Positions 1-11,740 of a stretch of 64,000 nt of DNA are shown here, in pieces. The stretch covers positions 1,364,001-1,428,000 of the forward strand of contig JALRME010000007.1 of NCBI GenBank assembly GCA_026120035.1, in the 5' to 3' direction. Numbering within the stretch: position 1 is the stretch's first letter; every line of letters begins with the position of its first letter. This DNA is from Coleophoma eucalyptorum. Its lineage: Eukaryota; Ascomycota; Leotiomycetes; Helotiales; Dermateaceae. A program made the translations under genes and the position numbers. The notes under the pieces were generated by a model. That model was given only the letters and a program-made list of their open reading frames with translations, was not told the DNA's origin and ran no database searches.

Positions 1-372
1 GATTACAACATTATACAGCATAAACGAGGAATTTGGTTCATTCTCCTACTAACCGTCTCATTTCTAGCCACGGCACTCGAGCAAGTCTCTCATATGCCGG
101 GAACAGGCATTCTGGAGCGCTTCTATCTACTCCTCCGCGAACCTGGTGCGTTCTCTGATGTAGTCGACTTCAGCACATCGAATCATCTTTACTTCCAGCG
201 GATGGATGACAAAAAATTCACCGACAAAAAAACCATTCTGAAATTCTTGAGAGATGCGTCTATTGCCATGATCCTCAGTAGCAATCCTGGCATCGATGAC
301 TGGATTGCGGAAGCTCAATTAGATATGTCTGTTGGTGGCTGGAAGTGGGTCAATACAACAACGTCTGGCTAG
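1..372 (+). CDS. 3' end of an unrecognised membrane protein (partial, N-terminus outside the window)
   Basis: Reading frame 1 is open from the first base of the window to a TAG at 370-372, which gives at least 123 residues. An internal ATG lies at 94, but the open frame upstream contains a clear hydrophobic segment (about residues 11-29, GIWFILLLTVSFLATAL). The gene therefore very probably starts to the left of the window. The last ~90 residues are soluble and end in a Trp/Thr-rich tail (GGWKWVNTTTSG). I do not recognise a family. It may be the C-terminal part of a multi-pass or single-pass fungal membrane protein whose other segments lie outside. The unbroken frame and the hydrophobic stretch support real coding sequence. 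No function is offered. Confidence 0.45.
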   Translation, partial: DYNIIQHKRGIWFILLLTVSFLATALEQVSHMPGTGILERFYLLLREPGAFSDVVDFSTSNHLYFQRMDDKKFTDKKTILKFLRDASIAMILSSNPGIDDWIAEAQLDMSVGGWKWVNTTTSG

Positions 373-1123
373 TTCAGATTGGAGCTTGAATTAAAGTATT
401 TATGGTATCGTGGTACTGTCATGTCATTTATCGTAATTGAGAATTATGCGGGTCTTAAAGGTATCTTGCTAGCCCAAAAAGGCGTATGGGGGGGGGGTAT
501 TTGGCTAATAGTGGGAGCATCTCTGGGTGAGGCTAAAATTATATTCCTGAGACTGGATAAAAGAGAGGGAAAGGGCGTGTACTACCAAATAGTGTGACTG
601 AGATAAATCCGAAGAGTAATAACAGTATCAATTTAGGAATGGCAAAGTCATCTCATTGCTTCAGGCAGGAAACTACCACAGAGACATGGACGTTTATTAC
701 AAATAGCAACAGATGCTTTCGGTGGCGTTACCACCAAAGATAATAATTATGCTGGAGGTATGATGCAATACAATGATCCATTCAGAAAAACGAAGGTCGT
801 CCGTCCCAGGGCAACTACATCTCCTATCCCCGAAGGCGGGTTTTCTTTCGGTCGCTTACGTTGCAGCGCCGGCAGGCGACAGTGGCCGCTGATTGGTCAA
901 TTCCAGTACAGGATTAATAACGCATTGTTGGAGTTGCGGAGAAGAATCAGGTTTCCACCACCTGTTGCAAGTGTCAACTAATCAACCCTTCACCTTGCTT
1001 TTACCAAACTTACGAGTAATGGAAATGGCTGATTTGAGAGAACTCGAACAGTCAGCCGTCTGCTGCGGCGGCGGATGAACTGGTGATCCTGTTTGACTCA
1101 TTCCTTGGGCGAATGGGTCTGTC
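373..1123. other. Intergenic region with a G10 run
   Basis: No convincing coding sequence. A run of ten G lies at about 488-497. Short open frames at 760-1078 have no recognisable content. The right end holds the promoter of the next gene. Confidence 0.5.
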
Positions 1124-1130
1124 TATAAAT
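1124..1130 (+). promoter_or_regulatory. TATA-like box of the PEP-mutase-like gene
   Basis: The sequence TATAAAT lies about 130 bp upstream of the Kozak-type ATG at 1258. The in-frame ATG at 1129 begins inside this box, which argues against it as the translation start. Confidence 0.5.
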
Positions 1131-1257
1131 GCAGACGTCCGGGCTTGCTGCTGGGATAAATCCATCAACTGCTCAACCTCACTCAGAACCCATTCCAATC
1201 CACCGAGACATCGATCATAATCTCAATCACAATCACAAAGATAAAGAACGCCCCACC

Positions 1258-2034
1258 ATGGCATCCCAAAACACCCTCGCAGCCACCCTCCGCCAGCTTC
1301 ACATCCCCGGCCAGCCCATCCTCCTAACCAACGTCTACGACGCCGTGACAGCACGCGCCGTCGCCGACCTAGCCGGAACCAAAGCCCTCGCCACCGCCAG
1401 CTACGCCGTTGCCCAAGCGGCCGGTCTCGCTGACGAGGAGTTGACCTTCGAAGCCAACCTCGCCGGCGTGCGAAGCGTCGCCAGGGTCGCTAAGGAACAC
1501 AACCTCCCCCTCACTGCCGACTGGCAAGACGGGTACGGCGACCGGCTCGAGGAGGGCATTGAGAAGCTCCTCGAGCTCGGCGTCGTGGGCATCAACCTCG
1601 AGGACTGCGACAAGGACACGCAGAAGCTGATACCCATTGAGCAAGCAGCGGAGCGCGTGAGGCGCGTGCTCGCGACGGCAGCGAAGCACGGCGTGCCAGA
1701 TTTCGTAGTCAACGCCCGGAGTGATGCCTTGATTGTGAATGAAGGCATTGACGAGGCTATCCGGCGTGGGAAAGCCTATCTGGCGGCTGGTGCTACGACG
1801 ACTTTCATCTGGGGCGGAGGGAAGCGTGGCGGGATCAGTAGCGACGAGGTCCGGCAGCTGGTGCAGGCGTTCGAGGGGAGGCTGAACGTTTCCATGAAGC
1901 TGGCACCGGGGAACTTGAGTGCAAAACAGCTGCAGGAGATGGGCGTTGCGAGGATTAGTATTGGTCCTGCGTTGCAGTTTGTTGGTGCTAAAGCCTTTGC
2001 GGAGGAGGCAGAGAAAGTGTTGTCGAGCAGATAG
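1258..2034 (+). CDS. PEP mutase / isocitrate lyase superfamily enzyme
   Basis: A single-exon gene of 258 residues. It matches the PEP-mutase/isocitrate-lyase family, a TIM-barrel fold with Mg2+ at the active site that makes or breaks C-C or C-P bonds of 2-oxo acids. Family-type features in order are an N-terminal LLTNVYDAVTARA segment, the metal-site region ADWQDGYGD (about residues 89-97), GINLEDCDK (about 116-124), VNARSDAL (about 155-162), and a C-terminal MKLAPG...ISIGPAL segment. The Cys of the classical isocitrate-lyase KKCGH motif is absent, so it is not the glyoxylate-cycle enzyme. The start is taken at 1258 (CCACCATGG context) rather than at 1129, because the earlier ATG sits in a TATA-like box. 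The exact substrate cannot be read from sequence (oxaloacetate, 2-methylisocitrate and phosphonopyruvate are known for relatives). The coding sequence is visibly more GC-rich than its flanks. Confidence 0.88.
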   Translation: MASQNTLAATLRQLHIPGQPILLTNVYDAVTARAVADLAGTKALATASYAVAQAAGLADEELTFEANLAGVRSVARVAKEHNLPLTADWQDGYGDRLEEGIEKLLELGVVGINLEDCDKDTQKLIPIEQAAERVRRVLATAAKHGVPDFVVNARSDALIVNEGIDEAIRRGKAYLAAGATTTFIWGGGKRGGISSDEVRQLVQAFEGRLNVSMKLAPGNLSAKQLQEMGVARISIGPALQFVGAKAFAEEAEKVLSSR

Positions 2035-3182
2035 GATGGGATTGTTGGATTGTAAACTTATCTGCTTCTACTCAAAAATTTCACTTTGTCTAGAATAAGA
2101 ATCTGCTTTGACTAATTTCAAATGAAGCTTTCTTCTGGATAGGTGCTATATATAAGAACTGACTTAGTGCTACTTGCCATTGGCTTTCGTACCTAATTTA
2201 TATGTGGCTAGGGGATGTGGTGTGGTGCAGTTAGGTTTCTCCTTGCTTCGTACATCCCCTGCCCCCCGCCTAAACCTGGAACTGTGATTGTACTATTGAT
2301 TACCTGTTTGGTACCACTAGGAACTCCGGAATAGGATCATAATCAAGGGAAAATATTGATAAGGTCTAGTTCCGGTAAAGAAAGCACTTTTTTGTTAACA
2401 GGGCTATAACCCCAAGTGATAGAAGGTCCTTTTTGTCCCCGAAAGTAGTATAATGACGAAAAGAGCAACTTATCCTAATCCTATAGAAAAGCAAAAATAA
2501 GCCTCTTATTTATGTCAATGTTCCATCCTGTGTAATCATAATAAATGGAAACGCGCAACTTCCCAGCCTTTGCATCGCAACTTCATCTAGGCAAGTTATC
2601 TAAATAAGCTAGGCAGGTGGCCGATACATCTCAATTGAAGTTACAGCAGTAGAGGTTAATCATCATAGAAGTCACGAACCACACAACAGATGCTTATCTT
2701 CCAATTTATACAAGGCGAGACTCTTTACACATTGTCTCCATTTTATTCTTCTAGATTTCTACCTAGATACAACTCGACAACTTTTCTCCTACAAGATCTC
2801 TCGCCTTACATATAATACCTCTTAACGAATCGTTCAAATTTTCTCCAATATTAGTTCCCAAAGTCATACAATAATATTTCTCTTCCTCTCTGCTTCTCAT
2901 CATTTTCCATCTCGAGCGACTACTAATATAAGATAGGTAAGGAAGGGTATCAATCTAGCTATTATATGCGTTTGTGTCTGTACTTGCGTTTGTGTACGCG
3001 CCTTGTGAATATATGAGCCATGCACTGCAGACAGGAAAGACAGATATGAACAAGAAACATAGCAACAAGAAAGCAAACATGAACAGACATAGGAAAAGTA
3101 TACAAAGGAAAGGAGGGACTATAATTTATCCACAATCATCCACATTCACCCACCACGCTGGTTGACCTCATCTTCAGATCAA
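2035..3182. other. Intergenic region between convergent genes
   Basis: This is 3' flanking sequence of the PEP-mutase-like gene (plus) and of the large coiled-coil gene (minus). It is AT-rich with scattered poly-pyrimidine stretches at 2760-2920. A 63-codon open frame at 2974-3165 is lysine-rich and unsupported. Confidence 0.5.
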
Positions 3183-6100
3183 TCAGCGATAGTCTACCAC
3201 ACTGTCATCATCCTCATCGACATCGAATCCAAAATCCGAACCACTGGCTGCGGTTGCATCCATGTCATAGCTACTCTTTCGCATCATAGGTGGTGTAGCA
3301 GGGGGACCACGCTTAGGTGAACCACGCATCGGCATCTTGCCCTGTTGACGTGGTGTCATGCTCTTAGGGCGATTCGCGAGTTGCTCGGCACTGAAACGTT
3401 GACCGGTGCGGCGAAAGGCTGTTGGCTGACTGCCTGGAGGAGAGCGAGCCGATGCTGGGGGTGTGAGAAGGCCGGAGAGGAACCCTTGGGAGCCTGGCGT
3501 ATTCCTTGCTGGCGTTGCACTGCTCCCTGCTACTTCGGAGACTGAGTCGCGGTTCTTGCGCCAGTTACCCCATGCCGCTGCAAGAGGACCCACAGCTTGA
3601 GCTACCCTTGGAGATGCGGCTAAGCTAGCTGCAATATTGGGTAGGTTGATGGCTGATCCACCATTCATCGCTCTCTCACGCTCTTGCTCCTCCATTTGAA
3701 GGTTGGCATTGAGTCTAATAGCAGCGTCCTTGACAGTCTCAGGATCAAAGTCGTCGTTTGAAAGTGTCTTGACGATATCTTGCAAGTCACCCTTGCGGAC
3801 AGCGAGAAGCTCACGGAGCCACATAATCTCGTCATCCCGCTTGGTGATCTTGTTGGGGGCGTCCGGATCCACAGTGGATAGCTTCTGCTCCAAGTCTTCA
3901 ATCTTCTTCTCACGATCTTGTAATTGCTCTTGAAGAACCATAATGGACTCGCGGAGAGCTTGAGGTGAGATTTTCTCCGGAAGCTCAAGACGTGGGTCGC
4001 GAGCTGGCTTAGGCACTTCGGGTTGTACTGGGGCAGCAGAGGCAGCAGTCTGGTATGATCCACCCCCGACTGATGACCGCTCTGATCTGGCAGCATTGGC
4101 CGCTGCATGCGCAGCGGCCTTGGCAACTTCCAGCTTCTCCTCCAAGTGTTGAACACGATCCTGGAGATGGTCATTCTTGGCGGAGGAGAGAGTCAGCCGC
4201 TCGAGCAGATGTTGTTCAGATCTCTGGGCATCTTCAACAGCGTTACTGAGCTGGCGTTCGTGTTGAGTGTGGATATCCTCAACCTCGTTCGCATGCTTGT
4301 TTGTAAGATCCTCAAGGATAGAGATCTTGGAAGAATTGACTTCCTCCAACAACATCTCGTACTTAGCCTTCATTGTATCGGCGTCGAGTTTGACCTGGTC
4401 AACTTCGACACGGGACCTAGCTAATTGTGTCTCCAGATCGTCCCGAACAACATTGACTTGGTTATTTGCAGCCTCGATCTCGGCTTGCATGTAGTACTTG
4501 GTCCGTTGCACCTCGCTCAATCCAGATTCACGAGCTTCTTCGTACTCGCGTTTGAATTTCATAGCATCCTTCTGAGCAATGTGGTTCTCTTGTCGAAGTT
4601 CACTGACGAGCAACTCCAACTTCTTACACTCGCTGACAGCTCGCATTCCGTCTCTTTCTCCGGCCTCCAGTCTTTCAATCTCCATCTCAAGCCTTTCTCT
4701 CGTTCTGGCCTCGGCTTGCAGTTTAGCATCAAGAACCTCTTGGCGGGCAACGAGTTCAGCCTCTCTCTTGGCACGTCTGGCGTTCTCTTCGGAAATGTTA
4801 CGGGCAGCATTGGCCATATCCTCCTGCAAACCCATTAACTTCCCTCTCATTCCTTCTCGGACTCGGATACTTTCCTCCATCTGAGTCCTCAAAGTCTCGA
4901 TTGTACGTCTGAGATCCCTGTTGGTCTCGTTGGCTTGTTCAGCATCGTCGCTGTGTCTCTTGGCGGCTTCGAGAGCGCGCTCAGCCTCGATCTGCCAGCG
5001 TTGAACTTTCTCGTTGGCATCGTGAAGATCATCCTCGGCATGAGCAAGTCGGCTGTGGAGATCGGATTGGGTCTTGAGGGAATGTTCTTGAGCGGCTTCA
5101 AGGTGGACGTTACGCATGGTGACTTCGACCCGTGTATCTTCCGCATCTCTTACCTTCTGATCTCGCTCCTCAGATATGACTCGAATCTTGTCATCCCTCT
5201 CATCAAGGGCTTCACGAAGACGAATCTCTTCCTCGGATGAGATGCGCAATAATCTTTGAACCTCTGCAAGACGGTCCTCGGCAGCTCTGCGTTCCTTAAT
5301 CTGATCCTCAATTTTAAGATCTGCTCTACGCAGGATCTCCTCGAGGTCCGATATTCTGGCCTTGTCTTCGGTGGCCTTGGCTACAGCCAACTCGTCCACT
5401 GGAGGTTGTTGGGGCATTCGGGCTTCAACAGCTTGCTCGACAACATTTCGTAGGTCTTCGCCACGAAGGTCAAGGCGAAGAGACGCGCCGAAAGACTCTT
5501 TCATCTCCTCCAAGACCTTTAGCACATTGGTGTTATTCTCTAGTGCCACAGATGGAGCAGCAGATGATTGCGGTCTCGAAGAAAACTGGTGGCCAGCAAG
5601 AGCCTCGTTAACGATGGCACGAATTTTCTCCATTTTCCTGTCCCTTCTTGGACTCATAGATCTTCGTGGTGGGAATTCATCGTCTTCATCATCGGCATCG
5701 CTAGGTAGCTCTCCTGACAAGCTTCGGGCATCACGTCGTCTAGAAGGAGCCCGGTTGGCCATCATCTCGAGCGACATTTGAATACCCTCGAGCGCCTTCT
5801 CAAGTGGATCAAGGCGCTCTTCAAGGATACCACCAACAATTTCATTGACATGGCTGTCAAAGAAACCCGCACGAGGTTGCAGCTTGGCTTCCTCAGCTTC
5901 GCTAATAACATCATCCCAGTCGCTTGGAGCAGCACTTCCAGTTGTGTTGAGATGATGTATCGGAGAATCGAATGTCAGACCCGTTGCAGATTCACCGACA
6001 AAGACATCATCCCGAGCACGTGCAAAAACGTTTGCACCCATATCCGGCAGCGCACGGAATCTCGCGGGACTTGGGCTTGGAGCATCGCTCCGCATGAGAT

Positions 6101-9100
6101 TCTGGGGCGCGAGACGAATGGGGGATGAATCAGCTAGATCCTGAACAGGGAGTAGTCTATTAGGACTTGACTGTTGCCATCTTGGACTGCTCTCAACATG
6201 ACGTGAAGCATTCTCGTTCTCGACTTCATTCAACTGTCGCATCACAGCATCAATCTCCTCAAAGGTAGGCTCATGTTTGGGGGTTGCTTCCCGAGTATAT
6301 TTAGGTGGGCTTGCAGGACCGGGCAGACTGTCTTGGAATTGGGAGATCTCCTCTGGTTCCAATTGAACCTCTGGAGATTCTGCTCTTGTTGGCGTTGGAC
6401 TCTTGGCATATCGAGAAGAAGATAGTCCGGCGCTGGGAACAAAGACTGGAGCTTCAGGCAGAGGCTTTGGTGGTTCTGTTGCGAAGGTGAAAGCACCAGG
6501 ACGGAATTCAAAAGGCTTAGCAGTCGCAGAAAGCGAGCTGGTATTCTTCCTGTGTGCCTTGGGATGCTCTGCCCTAGGTTCCTCTGGTGCAAACTTGGCT
6601 TGTTCTGGAGATGCTGGAAATCCGTAAGGCTGGAGACCCCCTGAATATCTCTTGGATGTAAAAGGCCTGGCAGCGTTGAAGTCCTCTGCTTGCTTTTGCT
6701 GGTGGAACTCGAAAGGCACGAAATCTTTGACTTCTTCGGACCCTTCGTTGAATGGTTCTGGCTTAGGAAATTGGAGACTTGTGTCGGGAAGTGTCTCATC
6801 CTCGCTAGGAACTGGTTCGGAATTCTCCTTGTTTGCTTGGCTAAGTACAGCAGGCTGGAATTCCTTCGGCGGAGACTGGCCCCGTAAGGTCTCCCCAAGA
6901 GGCATGCTAGGCTCAGCGAAAAGAGGAACGGAGTCTCCATCATCTTTTCCACCACGTGCTCTCTTGATTCTGCCTTCTCCTTGAGTAATGCGACCATCTT
7001 TGCCTTCCATAACCTCGTCGTCTTCCTTAGGTCCGCTATCTGGCCGGACGATTGTGATAGCCTTAGACTTTTTGGAAGGCTTGACTATACCAATGTGACT
7101 GAGATCAATGTTACCAAAGATAGAACCTGGAGCAGGAGCTTCGTTGCCACTTCCGATAGAATCAGAGAAGTTGCCACCGTAAGGATTGAAAGCTGGTGCA
7201 TCAGCTCTGAAGGATGGTCCAGAAGTGGAGAAGTTAAATTCGCTATGACCAGGAGTGAAAGCTGGGGCCTCAACATTGATCCTACTTCCGGTGGAGCGAT
7301 GGCTAAAATGACTTGAGGTAGCAGACAATGGGACAGCAGGTGCAAAGCTTGATGCGGATGGCGAGAAAGTGGCGCCGGTGAACGAGAACTGCCCAGGTGT
7401 GAATGTAGACTTTGAGGGTTCGAATTTGAACTCCTTAGCCTCGACATTGAGCGTCGACATGGAAGGTTTAGAACCATGCCTGGAACGTAGTGGTTTACTT
7501 CCTTGACTATCAGCATCAACCCATGGGTTACTTGCTGTAGAGAAGTTTCTATCGTGGCTGCTATATCCGCTCATCGGAACAGGTGTGCCCATATTACTTA
7601 GATTTGTGTCCACATCAGAGAAACCCATGAGATTATCGGCAGATTTCAACCCTTGCAATAAGTCCTTGCTGGCCGCATCGCTTGAAGATCCATCGCCATC
7701 TTGGTATGGCTGCTGAGAAAGTGAGTGGCCTCGGCTGTGAGGTTGTGGATGGTGCAAAATAGGACCATTTGAATCATCCGCAAAGCGAGACGAGGCAAGT
7801 CCACCAGCATTTTCGACTGATGACTTGTTGCGCATATGGCTTGACTCTTGACCATCACGATCTGAGTGTGGGCTATAATCTTCATGCTCAAGTTGACGCT
7901 GGAATTGTTCCTCCAAATGATACTCAGCATCGTCAATCTCTTTCTGCAAGCTTGCACTAGAATTATGTCCATTAACTCTTGCCTCAGGTGTCTTTGAGGG
8001 GCTCTTTGCCAATTGTGTAGCCTCTTCGTCATCAGCCTCGCGAAGTTCTTGTAAACGTGGAGATGGGTTTGCAGAAGAACGCATTTGAATCTGCTGCTGG
8101 CTGAGTTGAGTTTGTAGCTGTTGCTGTCGCTGTTGCAGTTGAGCAAGGGTATCACCAGGGAAATAGCCCTCCTGGAATGGTGAGCTTGGACTGATCATCG
8201 CACCAAGATTTTGCAGGTTTGGCGATCCGCCTCGAGCAAAGCTAATGCTTTGGCTGAGCATATGTCCAGGGGAGAAGCTAGGGGACTGTTGTCCAAATTC
8301 AAAAGGCGATCCGAAAGGATGAGCGCCACTCGAGAAAGATACTGAAGCTCTTGGGTTGAATTTGGCATGCGAGAATGATTGCATGGATGCTGGAGATGCA
8401 ATGGAGCCGTTAAGAGAACTTTGGCTTGCCGGTATACCAATACCAGGAAGTAATGGCGGTGAAAATGGATTGTTTCCACGACTGCTGGCCGCAGATGACG
8501 TTGGAATAGGAGGGGAGAATGGAAGCTGAGGATATTGGGTTGACATCCGTCGACTGATAGGAGGAGGCGGTGGAATAGCTGGTTCCTCATCACCAACAGT
8601 TACTCCCAAAGCTCTAAGCTTTGCTTCACTGAGCTCGCGGACGTAGGCGTCCCATTCTGTTATTGTCAGTAATACTCCAATATCTCATGCTGCCAGATGG
8701 GAAGCTTACCACTCTTGTCAGGAATGCTGACTCTGAAAGATCTCTGTGCTCGTTCCTGCAGCACATCCTCCGCATTAGGCCAAACGCTACGACTTTGGCC
8801 CTCATAGCCAACTTCTGTATCTTGATCATGGGAAATATTAAAGCCGGTCGTATCATAACCCAACTGTTCCCAGTCTTTCAACATAGCTACCACATCCTTT
8901 TCTCGCATCGGACTTGGCGCCTTGCCTCGCTTTCCACGTTCTTCATCTAAAGGTAATAATACCATTATGTTCTTGCCCTTCCATGGCACTTTCTTCTTCA
9001 ACCTCGGAGGAACAGGTGCGGGAGATAATGTGGGTACTGGTGGATTAAAGGGGTCTGGCATAGCCGCTGCTCGCCATTCTGGAGGATTATCTTTAGGTGG

Positions 9101-9946
9101 AGGTGGAGGGGGACGCTGGTTGTCCCTCAAGGGTGAACTCATTAGTTCCATTTCTGCGCCGTCGAGCTCCATCCTGGGAATAGGAGCCTGCGAATAATCG
9201 GACTGCTTTAGGGTTTCTGTACTCGACTTCTTCTTCAGTAATCCACTCAAGGCCTGAATTCGATCAAAACGGGCCTGTTCGCTCTTTCCAAGAAAGCTCT
9301 TTAATGTAGGTGTTCGTGGATCTGTCTCCTGCATCGAATCCAAGTTTTCTCCTGAGATTGATCCGCTCAACGAAGAGTGCTCACTTTCTCCAGGATCGTC
9401 ACTCAACCAATTATGGCCTTCTGTCGATTCGCCGACGGTATGTTGACGAATCCAATCTTCTGTGAGTCCCTGGGCAGGTCTACGAGCTCGAGCTGCCAAG
9501 ACCGCTGCGCTGACACCGTGGTGTGATGATGAATCCCCAAAATCACTGTGTGATCGTGGAGCTGGTACGGGTCGGAGGTACGGGGTGTGGAACTCGAGGT
9601 GTCGAATAGGAGAATCGACCGAGGGGTCGCTGCTTAGAGATCGACTAGGGCTTCGAGTTCGTGCACGCTGACTACCAGTGGGTTGTTGATATGGAGATCC
9701 CCAACTCGCTGTGTAGTATTGGCTGCCAACTTCTGACCTGGGTGGTGTCCTCAGAAGGTCAGACCGCCCGTTGAAGCTTGGAGGTGGTAGAGGAGGCAGC
9801 ACAGGGGAGGAACCGACGTCGTCGGCAGTCGACGAGGTCGAGAATGCGGGCGACCGTGGCGATTGAGGGTCTTGTCGGTGGGATCCGTCCTGTGCGGTAG
9901 CAGCAGGAGGAGGGGAGGAGGGAGGCAGTGAAGACGTGATGGTGAT
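3183..9946 (-). CDS. Very large disordered and coiled-coil protein (5' end unresolved)
   Basis: Two exons are certain: 9946-8710 and 8656-3183 (intron 8709-8657, GTAAGC...TACTGAC...CAG). Together they encode about 2236 residues. The first ~360 residues are Pro/Ser-rich and end in a conserved-looking block (VPWKGKNIMVLLP, about 310-322; DWEQLGYDT). A long low-complexity region follows, with Gln-rich stretches and a repeated phenylalanine motif (DAPAFxP-like, FxPGxFxF). Residues ~1480-1935 form a long heptad-rich coiled coil, and a shorter coil (about 1965-2010) follows. The C-terminus is basic and Pro-rich and closes with an acidic DDDSVVDYR tail. The layout suggests a cytoskeletal, cell-cortex or spindle-pole scaffold, but I cannot name it. 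The frame opens after a TAG at 9949-9947 with no ATG, so a 5' exon must exist. One candidate is ATG at 10069 with exon 10069-10025. Confidence 0.82.
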
Positions 9947-10024
9947 CTAGATATTTACTGTAGGGGGCCAGACGAGTTAGCACATCTCGGCATTCTGGGG
10001 GGACACGGCAATGCAGAATCCCAC

Positions 10025-10069
10025 AACCCACAGCAAAGAGATTGGATGAGATGGAAATTGAGATTGCAT
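10025..10069 (-). other. Candidate first exon of the coiled-coil gene
   Basis: The second exon has no start codon after its upstream stop. ATG at 10069 opens 15 codons followed by a possible GTGGGA donor at 10024. A TGCTAAC branch-like site and a TCTAG acceptor lie just before 9946, and the join would be in phase. The donor is weak, so other 5' structures are possible. Confidence 0.25.
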
Positions 10070-11282
10070 ACCGCGACGAGACCAGCAACAGACGAAAGAA
10101 GCGTCTGTAACTGACTGTCTCTGATGGATAACCCTTCCTACGTCGAACCTGACACTCGTTTGATATACCTCCGCGCTCGCTGGTCGGGAGAGAAGAGCAA
10201 GAAAGCAGGAACTGGGCTTTCTTCCGTCTCGTTCGAGTCGAGCAATTAGCTAATGCAATAAAAATCGAGAGCGCGACGGAGGAGAGACGCGTTGAGTGTT
10301 GTTTGTTGTAGTCGGGCGAAGTGGTCGATCAATAATAAATATTATTATGGGATCCCGGTCGAGTCGGTTGCTCAACAAAGCACCACCTGGCAGGACAGGA
10401 CAGGACGCAGATACAGACGCAAAAGGATATAGAGGTGCGCACTAGAGTCAAGGAAATAAGATGATCAAAGGAGCGACAGCATAGTAATAATAGCAAGAAC
10501 ACAGCGAGAGATGGTTGGGGACATCTGGATATGGATGGATTGCGCGTAGGGAGGAGACGATAGGACGGAGGCGATGATGGGCGGATGAAAAGTAGATAGT
10601 ACAGGATTGTGATAGAGCGACGTTGAGGGAACGACGGAAGACACGCAGCACGTAGCACGCAGCCCGCACGAGAACCAAATCCGCAAAAGGCAACACGCGC
10701 AGGATTGGAAGCGCCTGCTCGAATCAAATTTCGCAGAGGTGAAGTGTGCATAGCATGATGAATTGAACAATTACCTTTTACCCCATTTCACAAGTGGAGC
10801 ATAAAATTGCATTTCCATAGCACTACCGCGTATTGGACCCCTGTGAGATTGACTTCTAGCCTCATTTTACGCATTTAGCCACGGCAGGGTCGAAGGAAAT
10901 TCGAATGCGGGAGACTTTCGTCTTTCCTTGTTAATCTCCATACCTGAAGAGAGCTGGGAGATGATTTCGCCTCGCCGCTCGCTTCCCAGCTACGACGGTG
11001 TACGGTCGGCAGCTCGTACCGCCCGTCTCTCTCCTTTTCCAGGTTCAGGAATAGGTCATCATATTCCACCTGACTATCGTCCGCTCAGACAACGGCGGCG
11101 TCTAATAGTGTCCCTCTCAACAATGGACCGCTTGCCAGTGCGGGCAATGAGTTTTGTAGAAATGCTGTAGCCAAGTGCGGTGCTCGTTGGACATTGTAAG
11201 TATCTTCTGAAACTCGCCCTGCTTCAAACCTTAACAGCTCTCCAGCTTTAAGCTCCAATAATTCCAAGCTCCCGTCTGGAGA

Positions 11283-11438
11283 AGCTTAAGCTCTTGAAAC
11301 AACCAGCCGAGCAATGCATTTATATCTTGCTCGGCATCCACCAGCCTCACGTCTTTCATCTATGTTTTATGTGCTTGTATGCCCCCTCAAGTTCCGCATC
11401 CGGGAAAGCTTAAGCTCTCGGAACACCCTAGCCAGAGC
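11283..11438. repeat. Imperfect direct repeat of about 32 bp with palindromic core
   Basis: The palindrome AGCTTAAGCT occurs at 11283-11292 and 11407-11416. In both copies it continues with similar sequence (CTCTTGAAACAACCAGCC against CTCTCGGAACACCCTAGCC). The copies are 124 bp apart. Confidence 0.6.
11306..11335. repeat. Perfect 9-bp inverted repeat (hairpin)
   Basis: GCCGAGCAA at 11306-11314 and its exact reverse complement TTGCTCGGC at 11327-11335 flank a 12-nt AT-rich loop. A degenerate left arm (GCCGAACAA) recurs near 11440, just after the second copy of the direct repeat. Confidence 0.65.
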
Positions 11439-11740
11439 CAGCAGCCGAACAAAGCTATACATAACTTCGATGTCTCTTTGCGACGAACCTTTATATCATT
11501 TGATCTACCTAGATACCCAACATAGTTTGGCAAAGGAACGCCTCTCTCCATCTTCATATCAACCTTCGGAATAAAAACTAGAAACTACGAACAAGAGGGA
11601 ATCTTCTAAAACCGATAGACAGGCTGAAGTTCAGTATCAAACGAGCTGCAACAAGTTCGGCAATCAATCGAACCAACAGTTCCAAAATATCATTCACCAG
11701 CAGAGCATGATCAACTCTCAATCGCCAGTCCACTGCTGCC

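Larger units (their letters stand above)
10070..11740. other. Long intergenic region with a repeated palindrome and hairpin
   Basis: This is the 5' region of the minus-strand coiled-coil gene and the 3' flank of the GH17 gene. It contains purine-rich stretches near 10270-10600. Two copies of AGCTTAAGCT and an inverted repeat at 11306-11335 are listed separately. No gene is supported, although an 86-codon open frame runs through the repeat area. Confidence 0.45.

Noticed and set aside
1129..1257. In-frame N-terminal extension of the PEP-mutase-like protein starting at 1129
   Set aside because: The ATG sits in a TATA-like box, the 43 extra residues are low-complexity (His/Asn-rich), and a strong Kozak ATG follows at 1258 just before family sequence.
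3345..8155. Many long open frames opposite or out of frame with the coiled-coil gene
   Set aside because: They are shadows of a long exon rich in Glu/Gln/Ser codons and show no domain content.
10205..10260. tRNA-like T-loop sequence (GTTCGAGTC)
   Set aside because: No matching acceptor stem, D-loop or anticodon arm could be formed around it.
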